From assembly GCF_002160985.1 (NCBI RefSeq), contig NZ_NFLQ01000004.1, positions 124,001 to 188,000 of the forward strand: DNA of 64,000 nucleotides. The letters are read 5' to 3'. Origin of the DNA: Lachnoclostridium sp. An118. Lineage in GTDB: Bacteria; Bacillota; Clostridia; Lachnospirales; Lachnospiraceae. The notes under the pieces were generated by a model that saw nothing but the letters and a program-made list of their open reading frames with translations, did no database searches and had not been told where the DNA came from. This document shows positions 32,119 through 43,828 of the stretch, piece by piece. Each line of letters opens with the position of its first letter. Within the stretch, counting starts at the first letter, position 1. The translations under genes and the position numbers were made by a program.

Positions 32119-33896
32119 GCGGAGAAAACGGAAAAGCAAAAAGCGTGCAGCCAGGCAGCGGTGAGATGAGAAACACCCCCATGCGGCGTAGCGGCATCAG
32201 AATCATGGGCCGCCTCGTGGGGCTGGTGACCCCGCTTCTGCCGGTCATGCTCCTGGCAATCCTTCTGGGAACGCTGGGCTATCTGTGCGCCATCTTTCTC
32301 ACCATCCTGGCAGGATTTGGGCTGCTGCACATCCTGCTGGTGGCCGCAGGCGTGGAGCTGAACCCGGGGACAGCGGGGCTTCTCCTGGGGATGGAGCCGG
32401 GGACACTTTTTGTCCTCCTCATTGTCCTGGCGGTGGCCAGGGGCGTGCTCCACTATGGGGAGCAGTACTGCAACCATTTTATCGCCTTTAAGCTGCTGGC
32501 CATCATCAGGCACAAGGTGTTTGCCGCCCTGAGAAGGCTCTGTCCGGCCAGGCTGGAGGGGCGGGACAAGGGCAACCTGATATCGGTCATCACGTCGGAC
32601 ATCGAGCTTCTGGAGGTGTTTTACGCCCACACCATCTCCCCCATTGCCATCGCCGTAGCGACCTCCCTTGTGATGGTGCTGTTCATCGGGCAGTTTTCCC
32701 CGGCGGGGGCGGTGCTGGCGCTGGCAGGCTACACCGCGGTGGGAGCTGTGCTCCCCCTTGTGTTCGGAAAAAGAGGAGGCGGGGCCGGCATGGAGTTTCG
32801 CAGCGCCTTTGGGGACCTGAACAGCTTTATCCTGGACTCCCTGCGGGGGCTGGACGAGACCATCCAGTACGGCCAGGGAGAGAGGAGAAGAAGGCAGATG
32901 GAAGAGCGGTCAGACAGCCTGGGCGCTCTGCAGAAAAATCTGAACCGCCTGGAGGCGTCCCAAAAGTCGGTCACCAACCTGGTCATCCTTCTCTTTTCTC
33001 TTGCCATGCTCCTTCTCATGATAGTCACGAAGCAGGCCGGGGAGGCGGACCTGGTGGGTATGGTCATCGCCACCATTGCCATGATGGGCTCCTTTGGTCC
33101 TGTGACAGCTCTCTCCAACCTGTCCAACAATCTGAACCAGACGCTGGCGGCAGGCGAGCGTGTCCTGTCCATCCTGGAGGAGGAGCCCCAGGTGGAGGAG
33201 GTAAGCGGAAGGGAGCACACAGATTTTGGGGGAGCGCAGGCCGAGAAGGTCAGCTTTGGATACGGGGAGGAGGAAATCCTGTGGGACTACTCTGTGGAGA
33301 TACCCAAGGGAAAGGTGATCGGCATCCACGGGGCCAGCGGCTCCGGGAAGTCCACCTTCCTGAAGCTTTTGATGCGCTTCTTTGACGTCCGGGAGGGGAA
33401 GATCCTCATTTCCGGCAGGGATGTGCGGGAGATCAACACAGCGGACCTGCGGGAGATGGAGTCCTATGTGACGCAGGAGACAAGCCTTTTCCACGACTCC
33501 ATCGCCGCCAATATCGCCGTGGGAAAGCCCGGGGCGTCCATGGAGGAGATCGTGGAGGCAGCGAAAAAGGCCTCTGTCCACGACTTCATCCTGTCCCTGC
33601 CAAAGGGCTATGAGACGGAGGTGGGAGAGCTGGGAGACACCCTCTCAGGGGGAGAGAGGCAGAGGATAGGCATTGCCAGAGCCTTTCTCCACGATGCACC
33701 CTTCCTTCTCCTGGATGAGCCTACCAGCAATCTGGACTCTCTGAACGAGGGTATTATCCTGAAGTCTCTGGAGGCGGAGAAGAAGGACCGGACCGTGGTG
33801 CTCGTGTCCCACAGGAAATCCACCATGAACCTGGCGGACACAGTGTACGAGATGGACAAAGCCTCCCGTCCCGGTCAGGAGAGGGAGGCCATGTAG
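32115..33896 (+). CDS. CydC-like ABC transporter ATP-binding/permease
   Basis: A 593-residue half-transporter translated from an ATG overlapping the previous stop (ATGA). Six helices come before residue 330. The ATPase domain has GASGSGKST, TLSGGERQRIGIARAFL, LLDEPTSNLDSLNE and SHRKSTM. A Gly-rich loop (GKRGGGAGME) interrupts the middle of the membrane domain. Together with the preceding gene it forms a heterodimer. The product of this last operon gene ends 22 bp inside the convergent J-protein gene. Confidence 0.85.
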   Translation: MSGENGKAKSVQPGSGEMRNTPMRRSGIRIMGRLVGLVTPLLPVMLLAILLGTLGYLCAIFLTILAGFGLLHILLVAAGVELNPGTAGLLLGMEPGTLFVLLIVLAVARGVLHYGEQYCNHFIAFKLLAIIRHKVFAALRRLCPARLEGRDKGNLISVITSDIELLEVFYAHTISPIAIAVATSLVMVLFIGQFSPAGAVLALAGYTAVGAVLPLVFGKRGGGAGMEFRSAFGDLNSFILDSLRGLDETIQYGQGERRRRQMEERSDSLGALQKNLNRLEASQKSVTNLVILLFSLAMLLLMIVTKQAGEADLVGMVIATIAMMGSFGPVTALSNLSNNLNQTLAAGERVLSILEEEPQVEEVSGREHTDFGGAQAEKVSFGYGEEEILWDYSVEIPKGKVIGIHGASGSGKSTFLKLLMRFFDVREGKILISGRDVREINTADLREMESYVTQETSLFHDSIAANIAVGKPGASMEEIVEAAKKASVHDFILSLPKGYETEVGELGDTLSGGERQRIGIARAFLHDAPFLLLDEPTSNLDSLNEGIILKSLEAEKKDRTVVLVSHRKSTMNLADTVYEMDKASRPGQEREAM

Positions 33897-34963
33897 TGCT
33901 CAAGGAGCTGGCTGATCTGAAGGTTCAGGCTTTCAGGCAGCCGGCTTTTGTCTTCTTCTTTTTTGAACTTCAGCCACAGGTGGAGGCGCCGGTATCCGGC
34001 GCTTCTTTTCTGCCTGGCGGCAGCTCTCTTCCCGGCTGACAGGGAAGATGTTTCGCCTTCCCCGGCCGCGCGGAGACGGACAAGGACCCGTCTCTGTTCA
34101 AAGAGGGGGACCAGGACATAGTACAGCCGGTCGTCCGAAAAGGACAGGTATCCGGCCTCCTGTCCCGAGATGTCCTTCAGGTAGAGGCGGCGGTCCCTCA
34201 CGCCTGACGGGAAGAGGGGCGCATCTGCCGGCAGGGAGCCTGGGAGACCGGGAAGCCCCTTTCCCTTTGTCTCCAGCATGGCGGGAAAATAGTAAATCTC
34301 CTGACCCTCCCGGTCGGAGGTGGTCCTGGCCGCCAGCTCCTTAAGGAGGGAGGAGGCGTCTATGTACTGCTGGGCCAGCAGGTAGGTGAGGTCCGCATGG
34401 AACCGGCTGCGGCAGGAGGGGGAGGAGGCTCTCTCCAGGGAGGCATCGACCTCGTCCAACAGCTCCTTCCCGCACAGGTAGATGCTGCGCAGAAAGAGGG
34501 GGAAGTCCTCCTCTGTGGTCCAGAAGTATCGGCCTCTGGCGGCAGTGAAGGTGCCGATCACCTCCCCCTCGCTGTCCTCGGCGCAGCAGAGGATGTCCCG
34601 CTCCCGATAGGCGTGGCTGTTGACCGGGGCGTCCCAGGCGCTGCGCCGGGCAGCGGTTCGGCGTGAACGGTGACAGGTATCCCTGCGGCGGAATACGCCT
34701 GAGGCAGTCTCAGGCCCGGCCAGGGAGGAGGCGCCTGCGGGCCAGGTCCTCTTGAGAAGGGCGTAGGCGGCGTTGACCTGCCAGGCCAGATGCAGGTCCT
34801 CCTCTGAGGGCCCCACGTCCGGGTGGAGCCGGTGCATGAGCTGACGGTATTTCCTTTTTATCTGGTCCGGTGCCGCGCCCGGGGAGACCCCCAGGATGCG
34901 GCAGGCTTCCTCGCGTGTCACGGTGCGCTGTCCTCCCTTTCCATCTGCCGGATCGGCAGACAC
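33875..34963 (-). CDS. J-domain protein
   Basis: The 362-residue protein has an N-terminal J domain (residues 17-65): EEACRILGVSPGAAPDQIKRKYRQLMHRLHPDVG carries the invariant HPD that stimulates DnaK. There is no Gly/Phe region or zinc finger, so it is a class C co-chaperone. The remainder is unassigned, with Tyr/Leu-rich segments such as QEIYYFPAMLE and YLSFSDDRLYYVLVPLFEQRRVLVRLR. Its 3' end overlaps the heme operon convergently by 22 bp, so strong transcription of one could damp the other. The client is unknown. Confidence 0.75.
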   Translation of the reverse strand: MSADPADGKGGQRTVTREEACRILGVSPGAAPDQIKRKYRQLMHRLHPDVGPSEEDLHLAWQVNAAYALLKRTWPAGASSLAGPETASGVFRRRDTCHRSRRTAARRSAWDAPVNSHAYRERDILCCAEDSEGEVIGTFTAARGRYFWTTEEDFPLFLRSIYLCGKELLDEVDASLERASSPSCRSRFHADLTYLLAQQYIDASSLLKELAARTTSDREGQEIYYFPAMLETKGKGLPGLPGSLPADAPLFPSGVRDRRLYLKDISGQEAGYLSFSDDRLYYVLVPLFEQRRVLVRLRAAGEGETSSLSAGKRAAARQKRSAGYRRLHLWLKFKKEEDKSRLPESLNLQISQLLEHYMASLS

Positions 34964-35138
34964 TGTCCGGTATGTCTCTGTTCATTATAAATGATAAGAA
35001 AATTCTTTACAACGGCCGTGGCTTTTCATAAATGCATTTCACAGATATTTCAAAAACAGCCCCCTGAAAGTTTAAATTTAGTTTAAAAACCCGTTCTACA
35101 ATGACAGATGAAAATTTGTGAAAAGAAAGGAATGGGAA

Positions 35139-35240
35139 ATGATCGCTGCGAATGAGGAGCTGGTTATCAGTCTGTTTTACGGACGCGAAGTCCAAGAAAG
35201 GAAGCCGATATACCAATTGCTCCACCATTATACAGCTTAG
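35139..35240 (+). CDS. Small ORF, 33 residues
   Basis: MIAANEELVISLFYGREVQ followed by ERKPIYQLLHHYTA, preceded by AAAGAAAGGAATGGGAA and followed at once by a long terminator hairpin. Protein-like in composition, it may be a real small protein or the start of a larger gene cut off when the lactose island was inserted. I recognise no family. The remainder of the 34964-35306 interval is AT-rich and holds nothing else I can name. Confidence 0.3.
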   Translation: MIAANEELVISLFYGREVQERKPIYQLLHHYTA

Positions 35241-35250
35241 CAAAAGTGCG

Positions 35251-35300
35251 AAGAGGATATCACAAATCATTGCTTTGATGATTCTGTGGTATCCTCTTTG
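35251..35300. terminator. Bidirectional terminator hairpin
   Basis: AAGAGGATATCACA (35251-35264) and TGTGGTATCCTCTT (35285-35298) pair over 14 positions with one G-T pair, with an inner AATCAT/ATGATT extension. It lies 7 bp after the stop of the convergent AraC gene and after the small ORF on the other strand. Confidence 0.65.
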
Positions 35301-35306
35301 TGGATT

Positions 35307-36170
35307 TCAGAATTTGTTTCTCAGCTTTCGGTATTCTCGCGGTGAATATCCTTTCAGCTTGTGAAAAAGCCGACTGAAATACAGCTGGTTATCATATCCG
35401 ACGATTTTAGAGATTTCATTGATGGAATAGGTTGTTGTTTCAAGTAACATCTGAGCATTGCTGATCCGGATTCCTACGATGAATTGCATTGGTGTGGAAC
35501 CGGTGTATTTTTTGAAATTCCGGATAAACCAACTGACACTCATGCCTCGTGAGGCTGCGTAATCCTCTATGTTGATGTCCTGATTATAATTTTCGCTGAA
35601 ATAGGTAACTGCAGTGTTCATTTCCTGATCCAGGTATTCGTTTTTCAGAATATGTTCTCGTGTCAGTTCTCGGTGGAAAGTGATTAGTAGATGACGAAGC
35701 AGAAGAACAAGCATTTCCTCATAATCATCCTGACAGCGTTGGAGTTCGATGATAATACGCTTAAAAACCCGTTCATATTCCATAGATGTGCCGACTTGGA
35801 AAACCCGTTCTTTATCCGGAAATCCATATTGACGCAAGATATTTTTTACATTGCTGCCAGTAAAGTGAATCCAGTATACTTCTGTTTTATCTTCCCCATA
35901 ATATTCATATTTCTGAAGTTCCTTCGGTCTGTACAGCACAATATTACCGGCGGGAACAATCGTTTCGTTATCTACATTGTCAAAATGAAAATGTCCACAA
36001 CCGGCAGTGATATAGATGATCTGATAATCCAGGCGTCCCCTTGGACGGTAGGTTGGTAATTTTGGATGGCTGGAAAGGCGATAAGTACCACAGCTTCCTA
36101 CAATCAGTGGGCGACTTTTGTCTTTGAAATCCATATGGGAGTGGTTCAGATAACCAGTATTTATATACAT
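35307..36170 (-). CDS. AraC-family regulator of the beta-galactosidase
   Basis: The 287-residue protein has a cupin-like N-terminal sensor (LDYQIIYITAGCGHFHFDNVDNETIVPAGNIVLYRPKELQKYEYYG). A C-terminal double HTH follows (IEDYAASRGMSVSWFIRNFKKYTGSTPMQFI and INEISKIVGYDNQLYFSRLFHKLKGYSPREYRK). This is the layout of sugar-responsive AraC activators such as MsmR/LacR-type. It is divergent from the beta-galactosidase gene with about 200 bp between them, so it most likely activates that gene in response to a galactoside. Confidence 0.88.
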   Translation of the reverse strand: MYINTGYLNHSHMDFKDKSRPLIVGSCGTYRLSSHPKLPTYRPRGRLDYQIIYITAGCGHFHFDNVDNETIVPAGNIVLYRPKELQKYEYYGEDKTEVYWIHFTGSNVKNILRQYGFPDKERVFQVGTSMEYERVFKRIIIELQRCQDDYEEMLVLLLRHLLITFHRELTREHILKNEYLDQEMNTAVTYFSENYNQDINIEDYAASRGMSVSWFIRNFKKYTGSTPMQFIVGIRISNAQMLLETTTYSINEISKIVGYDNQLYFSRLFHKLKGYSPREYRKLRNKF

Positions 36171-36226
36171 AGGGCAGCACCTCTTTTCCTACTTTTTACC
36201 ATTGTATCATTTAGTGCATATTTTGT

Positions 36227-36271
36227 CTAATCCAATTCATAGACATATTTTGCGGATTAGGATAAGCTATG
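36227..36271. promoter_or_regulatory. Operator-like repeats between araC and beta-galactosidase
   Basis: CTAATCC (36227-36233) and GGATTAG (36254-36260) form an inverted repeat, and CATAG / CTATG arms lie nearby. The right arm continues as ATTAGGATAAGCTATG, of which TTAGGATAAGCTA (36257-36269) is identical to the core of the box at 21521-21533 in the heme operon leader. It sits about 100 bp before the beta-galactosidase gene in the divergent control region. Confidence 0.4.
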
Positions 36272-36306
36272 TATAGAAAAACAAAGAAACGTAAACAAAA
36301 AAGTAA

Positions 36307-39411
<3,105 letters not shown>

Positions 39412-39580
39412 TAAAGTTTTAAGTAACCCGTTAACAAGGAAGGAGAGTCTGGGTGTTTTGTAAAGTCCGGATATACAGAACAATCAGACAAAAACAAAGC
39501 AAAAAATTTAGAATTAGGCACCATACTGTTAGGCATCTTGAGATTCTAAGTGCGATGAATATGAGGAGCAAAAGAATTCT

Positions 39581-40978
39581 ATGGAAGAAAAAAAGTATTT
39601 AAAATGGTATAACAAAATTGGATATGGTTCAGGTGATATCGCAGGTAATGTAGTCTATGCGTTCCTGACATCTTTTATGATGGTCTATCTGACAGACTTA
39701 GTAGGACTTGCTGCTGGTGTCGTAGGTACCCTGATTGCCGTATCAAAATTATTTGATGGTTTTACAGATATATTCTTTGGATCAATGATCGACAAAACAC
39801 ACAGCAAAATGGGAAAAGCAAAGCCTTGGATGTTGTATGGCTATATTGGATGTGCCATTACATTAGTCTGCTGTTTTGCAGTACCAGTCAGCTGGGGAAC
39901 AACCGCTAAATATGCATGGTTCTTTATTTCTTATACACTGTTAAATGGTGTGTTTTATACAGCTAATAATATTGCATATTCAGCACTTACATCACTCATC
40001 ACAAAGAACAGCAAAGAACGTGTGCAGATGGGATCTTACCGTTTCATTTTTGCATTTTCAACAAGCGTTCTGATTCAGGCAATTACAGTTGGATTTGTAG
40101 ATAAGTGTGGTGGAGATGCAGCTGCATGGAGAACTGTAGCAATTATTTATGCAATTATTGGTCTTATTGTAAATACAATTTCTGCTCTTTCTGTTAAAGA
40201 ACTTCCAGAAGAGGAACTTAACGAAGGAGAAGTAAAAAATGAGGATGAGAAGTACGGAATGGTACAGGCATTTAAGCTTCTTATCAAAAACAAATATTAC
40301 ATGATGATCTGTGGAACTTACATTTTACAGCAGTTATACAGTGCCATGATTGGAGCCGGTATTTATTACATGACATGGGTACTGAAAAACAAAAACTTGT
40401 TCGGACAGTTTGCATGGGCAGTTAATATTCCACTGATCATTGCTTTGATTTTCACACCAACTTTAGTTGGTAAGTGGAAAGGTATGTACAAACTGAACTT
40501 AAGAGGTTATATCTTAGCAGTTATCGGTAGAGCACTTGTTGTTGTTGCCGGATATATGGGTAGCGTTCCGCTGATGATGGCATTTACGGCTCTTGCAGCA
40601 TTAGGACAGGGACCATGGCAGGGAGATATGAATGCGGTTATCGCATCCTGCTCTGAATACACTTATCTTACACAGGGAAAGAGAATTGACGGAACTATGT
40701 ACTCTTGTACGTCTCTTGGTGTAAAGATCGGTGGAGGTATTGGAACAGCTGTTGTTGGATGGATGCTCGAGTTCAGCGGCTATGTAGGAACAAATGCAAC
40801 TCAGCCACAATCAGCACTTGATATGATGCAGTTTATGTATCTGTGGCTTCCATTAATCTTTGATGTATTGATTATGTTTGTACTTTCAAGAATGAATGTA
40901 GAAGGTGCAAATAAGAAACTGAAAGCAGAAAAAGGGATTACTGCAGATGAAGTAACAGATGCATCAGACATGGAGTAA
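39581..40978 (+). CDS. GPH-family sugar:cation symporter (MelB/LacS type)
   Basis: A 465-residue transporter with about twelve helices and the GPH signature YGSGDIAGNVVYAFLTSFMM then LFDGFTDIFFGSMIDKTHSKMGKAKPWMLYG, which holds the cation-site Asp residues of MelB. There is no C-terminal IIA domain as in LacS. It should import lactose or another galactoside with sodium or protons for the upstream beta-galactosidase. AGGAGC is the ribosome-binding site. Confidence 0.9.
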   Translation: MEEKKYLKWYNKIGYGSGDIAGNVVYAFLTSFMMVYLTDLVGLAAGVVGTLIAVSKLFDGFTDIFFGSMIDKTHSKMGKAKPWMLYGYIGCAITLVCCFAVPVSWGTTAKYAWFFISYTLLNGVFYTANNIAYSALTSLITKNSKERVQMGSYRFIFAFSTSVLIQAITVGFVDKCGGDAAAWRTVAIIYAIIGLIVNTISALSVKELPEEELNEGEVKNEDEKYGMVQAFKLLIKNKYYMMICGTYILQQLYSAMIGAGIYYMTWVLKNKNLFGQFAWAVNIPLIIALIFTPTLVGKWKGMYKLNLRGYILAVIGRALVVVAGYMGSVPLMMAFTALAALGQGPWQGDMNAVIASCSEYTYLTQGKRIDGTMYSCTSLGVKIGGGIGTAVVGWMLEFSGYVGTNATQPQSALDMMQFMYLWLPLIFDVLIMFVLSRMNVEGANKKLKAEKGITADEVTDASDME

Positions 40979-40990
40979 GATTTGAAGGAA

Positions 40991-41030
40991 AAAGCATTGT
41001 CTGATTGAATCTTCAATTAGACAATGCTTT
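40991..41030 (+). terminator. Long hairpin after the symporter gene
   Basis: AAAGCATTGTCT (40991-41002) pairs perfectly with AGACAATGCTTT (41019-41030), and the loop adds GATTGA/TCAATT. It follows the symporter stop by 13 bp and ends in a short T-run, so it probably terminates the lactose operon. The right arm encodes the first codons of the next small ORF. Confidence 0.55.
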
Positions 41031-41250
41031 TACATATGAAGAAGCAATTGGAATGCTTAACGGGATGGCTGCCCATGCTGACTGGGCAGAGGAATGGATG
41101 CCAAAATACGAGATTACAGACAGTAATATTCATTCTATCGTACAGAAAGAAATTGGGATTGTATTTACGAAAGTCCTGGAGGATGCAGGAGTTTATAAGA
41201 GAACAGAGGAAGGGAAAGCTGCATTCAAAAGATTTATTGAAAGTTTATAA
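41005..41250 (+). CDS. Small acidic protein, unidentified
   Basis: An 81-residue frame (LDNAFTYEEAIGMLNGMAAH, then ADWAEEWMPKYEITDSNIHS, then IVQKEIGIVFTKVLEDAGVYK) with protein-like helical content. A TTG at 41005 starts inside the hairpin loop; ATG 41053 is an alternative. The sequence looks like the C-terminal part of a larger protein. A weaker terminator (GACCACTTCA / TGAAATGGTC, 41257-41282) follows. I do not recognise the family; it may be a remnant. Confidence 0.35.
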   Translation: MNLQLDNAFTYEEAIGMLNGMAAHADWAEEWMPKYEITDSNIHSIVQKEIGIVFTKVLEDAGVYKRTEEGKAAFKRFIESL

Positions 41251-41513
41251 AAAAAGGACCACTTCATTTTTGTGAAATGGTCTTAAGAAAAAATATTCAG
41301 TTTTCACAAAATAGTCCTTTTAGTATTTATACATGATATGGATGCTCAAAATAGTCAGCGTAGAATACTAAAAGGTCGTTCAGATATTTTTTAAGATTGC
41401 TCATTTGCGATTCCTCCTTTCCTTGTTTACAAGTTGATTATAGGATAGATGAAAAAGGATTGCTTGCCAAATCGAAAGAAGATATAGACAAATGTTGCAA
41501 AGGGGAGTATTTC

Positions 41514-42314
41514 ATGCAGTTAAAATATGTTGACACAAAAGAGGAGATCATAGCAGTAAATAAAAAGTCAAAACATATTGAACCACATCTTCATAATGCA
41601 CTGGAGATTGTTTGTGTAACAAGTGGAACATTAGAGCTTGGTGTCGGACAGGAACTTTACCATATGGAAAAAGGAGATATAGGCTTTGTATTTCCGGATA
41701 TTATTCATCACTATCAGGTACTGACACCCGGTGTAAATAAAGCGACTTATCTGATCGCATCGCCCTTTACGATTGGTAAATTTGCAGATATCATGCAGTC
41801 CATGGCTCCTGAATATCCAGTTATCAAAGCGGAAAAGGTTGAGCCGGAGGTATATAGGGTTATCAATGCGATCTTAGAGACAGAACAGTCGGATATTACA
41901 GTCGCACAGGCTTATCTTCAAATTGTGTTGGCACGCTGCATAGGAAAACTGAATCTGGTAGAGAAGAGCCATGTGGGGAGCAATGACCTTATTTACCAGA
42001 CGGTTTCCTATATATCAGCAAATTTCAAAAAGAAGCTTTCACTGGAAGAGATGGCGAAAGACCTTGGAGTAAGCAAATATGTCTTATCCAGACTCTTTTC
42101 CAAAACATTTCATAGGAATTTCAACCAGTATCTTAACGATGCAAGGCTCAACTACGCATGTCATCGTTTGGAAAATACGAGTGATTCTATTACAAATATT
42201 TGCCTGGATAGTGGCTTTGAAAGTCAGAGAACATTTAACCGGGTATTTAAGGAAAGACATAAAATATCGCCTAGTGACTATCGGAGCACATGTGTAAAAG
42301 ATATATTGTCATAA
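41514..42314 (+). CDS. AraC-family transcriptional regulator
   Basis: The protein has 266 residues from ATG 41514, preceded by AAAGGGGAG; the open frame extends 39 codons upstream without a good site. An N-terminal cupin (HIEPHLHNALEIVCVTSGTLELGVGQELYHMEKGDIGFVFPDIIHHYQV) precedes a C-terminal double HTH (LSLEEMAKDLGVSKYVLSRLFSKTFHRNFNQYL and ITNICLDSGFESQRTFNRVFKERHKISPSDYR). It follows the symporter and the small ORF and probably responds to a sugar or metabolite; its target is not clear. Confidence 0.85.
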   Translation: MQLKYVDTKEEIIAVNKKSKHIEPHLHNALEIVCVTSGTLELGVGQELYHMEKGDIGFVFPDIIHHYQVLTPGVNKATYLIASPFTIGKFADIMQSMAPEYPVIKAEKVEPEVYRVINAILETEQSDITVAQAYLQIVLARCIGKLNLVEKSHVGSNDLIYQTVSYISANFKKKLSLEEMAKDLGVSKYVLSRLFSKTFHRNFNQYLNDARLNYACHRLENTSDSITNICLDSGFESQRTFNRVFKERHKISPSDYRSTCVKDILS

Positions 42315-42470
42315 AAGGTTCTGCTGATAGAATAATTTACTTTGATTTCACGCCGTTATGTATTTGATTTTATGTGCGTATGATACGATATTACAATGGT
42401 CGTAGAAAATAGATTTTTCAGAAGTAAAAGAACAAGGCGTACTCTAAAGAAAAAGAAAGGCAGGGCATAT

Positions 42471-43283
42471 ATGAATATGGGAAATTCCATAATTGATTTT
42501 AACGAGAAAAAAGGGTTCATCTGCGATATGGATGGTGTGATTTATCATGGCAATCAGATATTGCCAGGTGTTCCAGAATTCATTCAGTGGTTACATGATG
42601 AAAAGAAGGAATACTTATTTTTGACAAATAATAGCGGGTATACACCACGGGAATTAAATCAGAAACTGGCAAGGATGGGACTTGATGTGCCGGAAGAACA
42701 TTTTTATACCAGTGCATTGGCAACAGCAGCTTTTTTAAAAGAACAGGCGGCAGGATGTTCAGCATTTGTGATAGGAGAAGCCGGTCTGTTAAATGCACTT
42801 TATGATGTAGGTATCACAATGAATGATGTGAATCCGGATTATGTTGTTGTGGGAGAGGGACGATCCTATTCATTGGATACATTAACAAAAGCAACGAATT
42901 TGGTCCTGAAAGGTGCAAAGCTGATCGGAGCAAACTCAGATGTTTCCGGGCCGATTGAGAACGGCATTGCACCAGCTTGTCGGGCGTTAGTTGCACCAAT
43001 CGAAATGGCAACAGGTACACAGGCATATTTCTGCGGAAAACCGAATCCGCTGATGATGCGAACAGGATTAAATATGCTTGGATGTCACTCAGCAGAAGCA
43101 GTAATGGTTGGGGACCGCATGGATACAGATGTGATTTCAGGTATGGAAAGTGGTATGTCTACAGTACTGGTTCTCTCAGGGTGTTCAACGAAGGATACAC
43201 TTAAAACTTATGCGTATCGTCCAACTATGGTTTTGAACGGTGTGGGGGATATTGCTGCGATGGCAAAGGCAAAAGCAGAGTAA
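42471..43283 (+). CDS. HAD-IIA (NagD-like) sugar phosphatase
   Basis: The protein has 270 residues from ATG 42471 with AAAGG upstream. HAD motifs are clear: FICDMDGVIYHG (nucleophile Asp), FLTNNSGYTPREL (motif II with the type IIA cap after it), FCGKPNPLMM (motif III Lys) and VGDRMDTDVISGMESGM (motif IV). NagD-like enzymes dephosphorylate sugar phosphates and nucleotides. Position after the lactose genes suggests housekeeping of sugar phosphate overflow. It is the last intact gene of the AT-rich island. Confidence 0.88.
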   Translation: MNMGNSIIDFNEKKGFICDMDGVIYHGNQILPGVPEFIQWLHDEKKEYLFLTNNSGYTPRELNQKLARMGLDVPEEHFYTSALATAAFLKEQAAGCSAFVIGEAGLLNALYDVGITMNDVNPDYVVVGEGRSYSLDTLTKATNLVLKGAKLIGANSDVSGPIENGIAPACRALVAPIEMATGTQAYFCGKPNPLMMRTGLNMLGCHSAEAVMVGDRMDTDVISGMESGMSTVLVLSGCSTKDTLKTYAYRPTMVLNGVGDIAAMAKAKAE

Positions 43284-43367
43284 TAAATTTGTTAGAAGCA
43301 AGTTAAAATACGTGTGGGGAGAATTTAAACAAAATTAAAAAATTTATAGGAAACAGGTAAAAAAATA

Positions 43368-43398
43368 TTGACCGATGGTTACTATCGGAGAGTATACT
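43368..43398 (+). promoter_or_regulatory. MerR-type promoter upstream of gene debris
   Basis: TTGACC (43368-43373) and TATACT (43393-43398) are separated by 19 bp. The spacer carries CCGAT-GGTTACT-ATCGG, a 17-bp dyad. An over-long spacer with a centred dyad is the hallmark of MerR-activated promoters. No intact target remains downstream. Confidence 0.5.
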
Positions 43399-43459
43399 TC
43401 TTTTTGTAAAGGTGTATTATGGAGAGAAAATCATAATGCATCCTTACAAAAAGAAGTAT
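43394..43459. repeat. 16-bp inverted repeat
   Basis: ATACTTCTTTTTGTAA (43394-43409) is repeated exactly in inverse orientation at 43444-43459 (TTACAAAAAGAAGTAT), 34 bases apart. The left arm overlaps the -10 of the MerR-type promoter; the right arm lies inside the small ORF at 43436. It could be a leader hairpin or the footprint of a mobile element. Confidence 0.6.
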
Positions 43460-43567
43460 GCTTTGGTCTTGAGAGAAAAGCGGACGAAGTTAGTAAAAAG
43501 GACTCAACAAATTGTAACACAAAACACAGATGTACATACCGTTAAGCCCAGTAAAATCAAGGCATGA
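43436..43567 (+). CDS. Small basic ORF, 43 residues
   Basis: MHPYKKKYALVLREKRTKL then VKRTQQIVTQNTDVHTVKPSKIKA, strongly basic. It begins 34 bp after the MerR-type -10 and has GGAG 11-14 bases before the ATG. I recognise no family; it could be an unannotated small protein or noise in decayed DNA. Otherwise the 43284-43588 interval is AT-rich and empty. Confidence 0.25.
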   Translation: MHPYKKKYALVLREKRTKLVKRTQQIVTQNTDVHTVKPSKIKA

Positions 43568-43588
43568 GGGGAACGTGCTCCATTTTAG

Positions 43589-43828
43589 TATCCCATCTGG
43601 TGGGGCGATATGCCCATGGCTGTCTACAGCTTTCTGGAGGAGTACGACCTGTCAGGAAAGACGGTCATTCCCTTTGTCACATCCGGGGGCAGCGGATTTT
43701 CCGATACGGTGAGCCGGATCGGGGAGCTCCAGCCAGGTGCGGACGTGCAGGAGGGAATAGCCGTCAGCGCCTCGGGAGCCATGGACGCCCGGGAGGAGAT
43801 ACGCTCCTGGCTGGATGGGCTGGGATAG
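43589..43828 (+). pseudogene. Flavodoxin C-terminal fragment
   Basis: The 79 codons start abruptly at YPIWWGDMPMAVYSFLEEY and continue DLSGKTVIPFVTSGGSGFS, matching the second half of flavodoxin_4 proteins (the WWG loop and the TSGGSG FMN region). A TAG stands directly before the first Tyr codon, and the N-terminal half with the phosphate-binding loop is absent. It is therefore a truncated, non-functional remnant. Confidence 0.8.

Noticed and set aside
30403-32139. A 578-codon minus-strand frame opposite the CydD-like gene
   Set aside because: Composition is His/Gln/Leu-rich with no motif, and the plus strand encodes an unmistakable ABC transporter.
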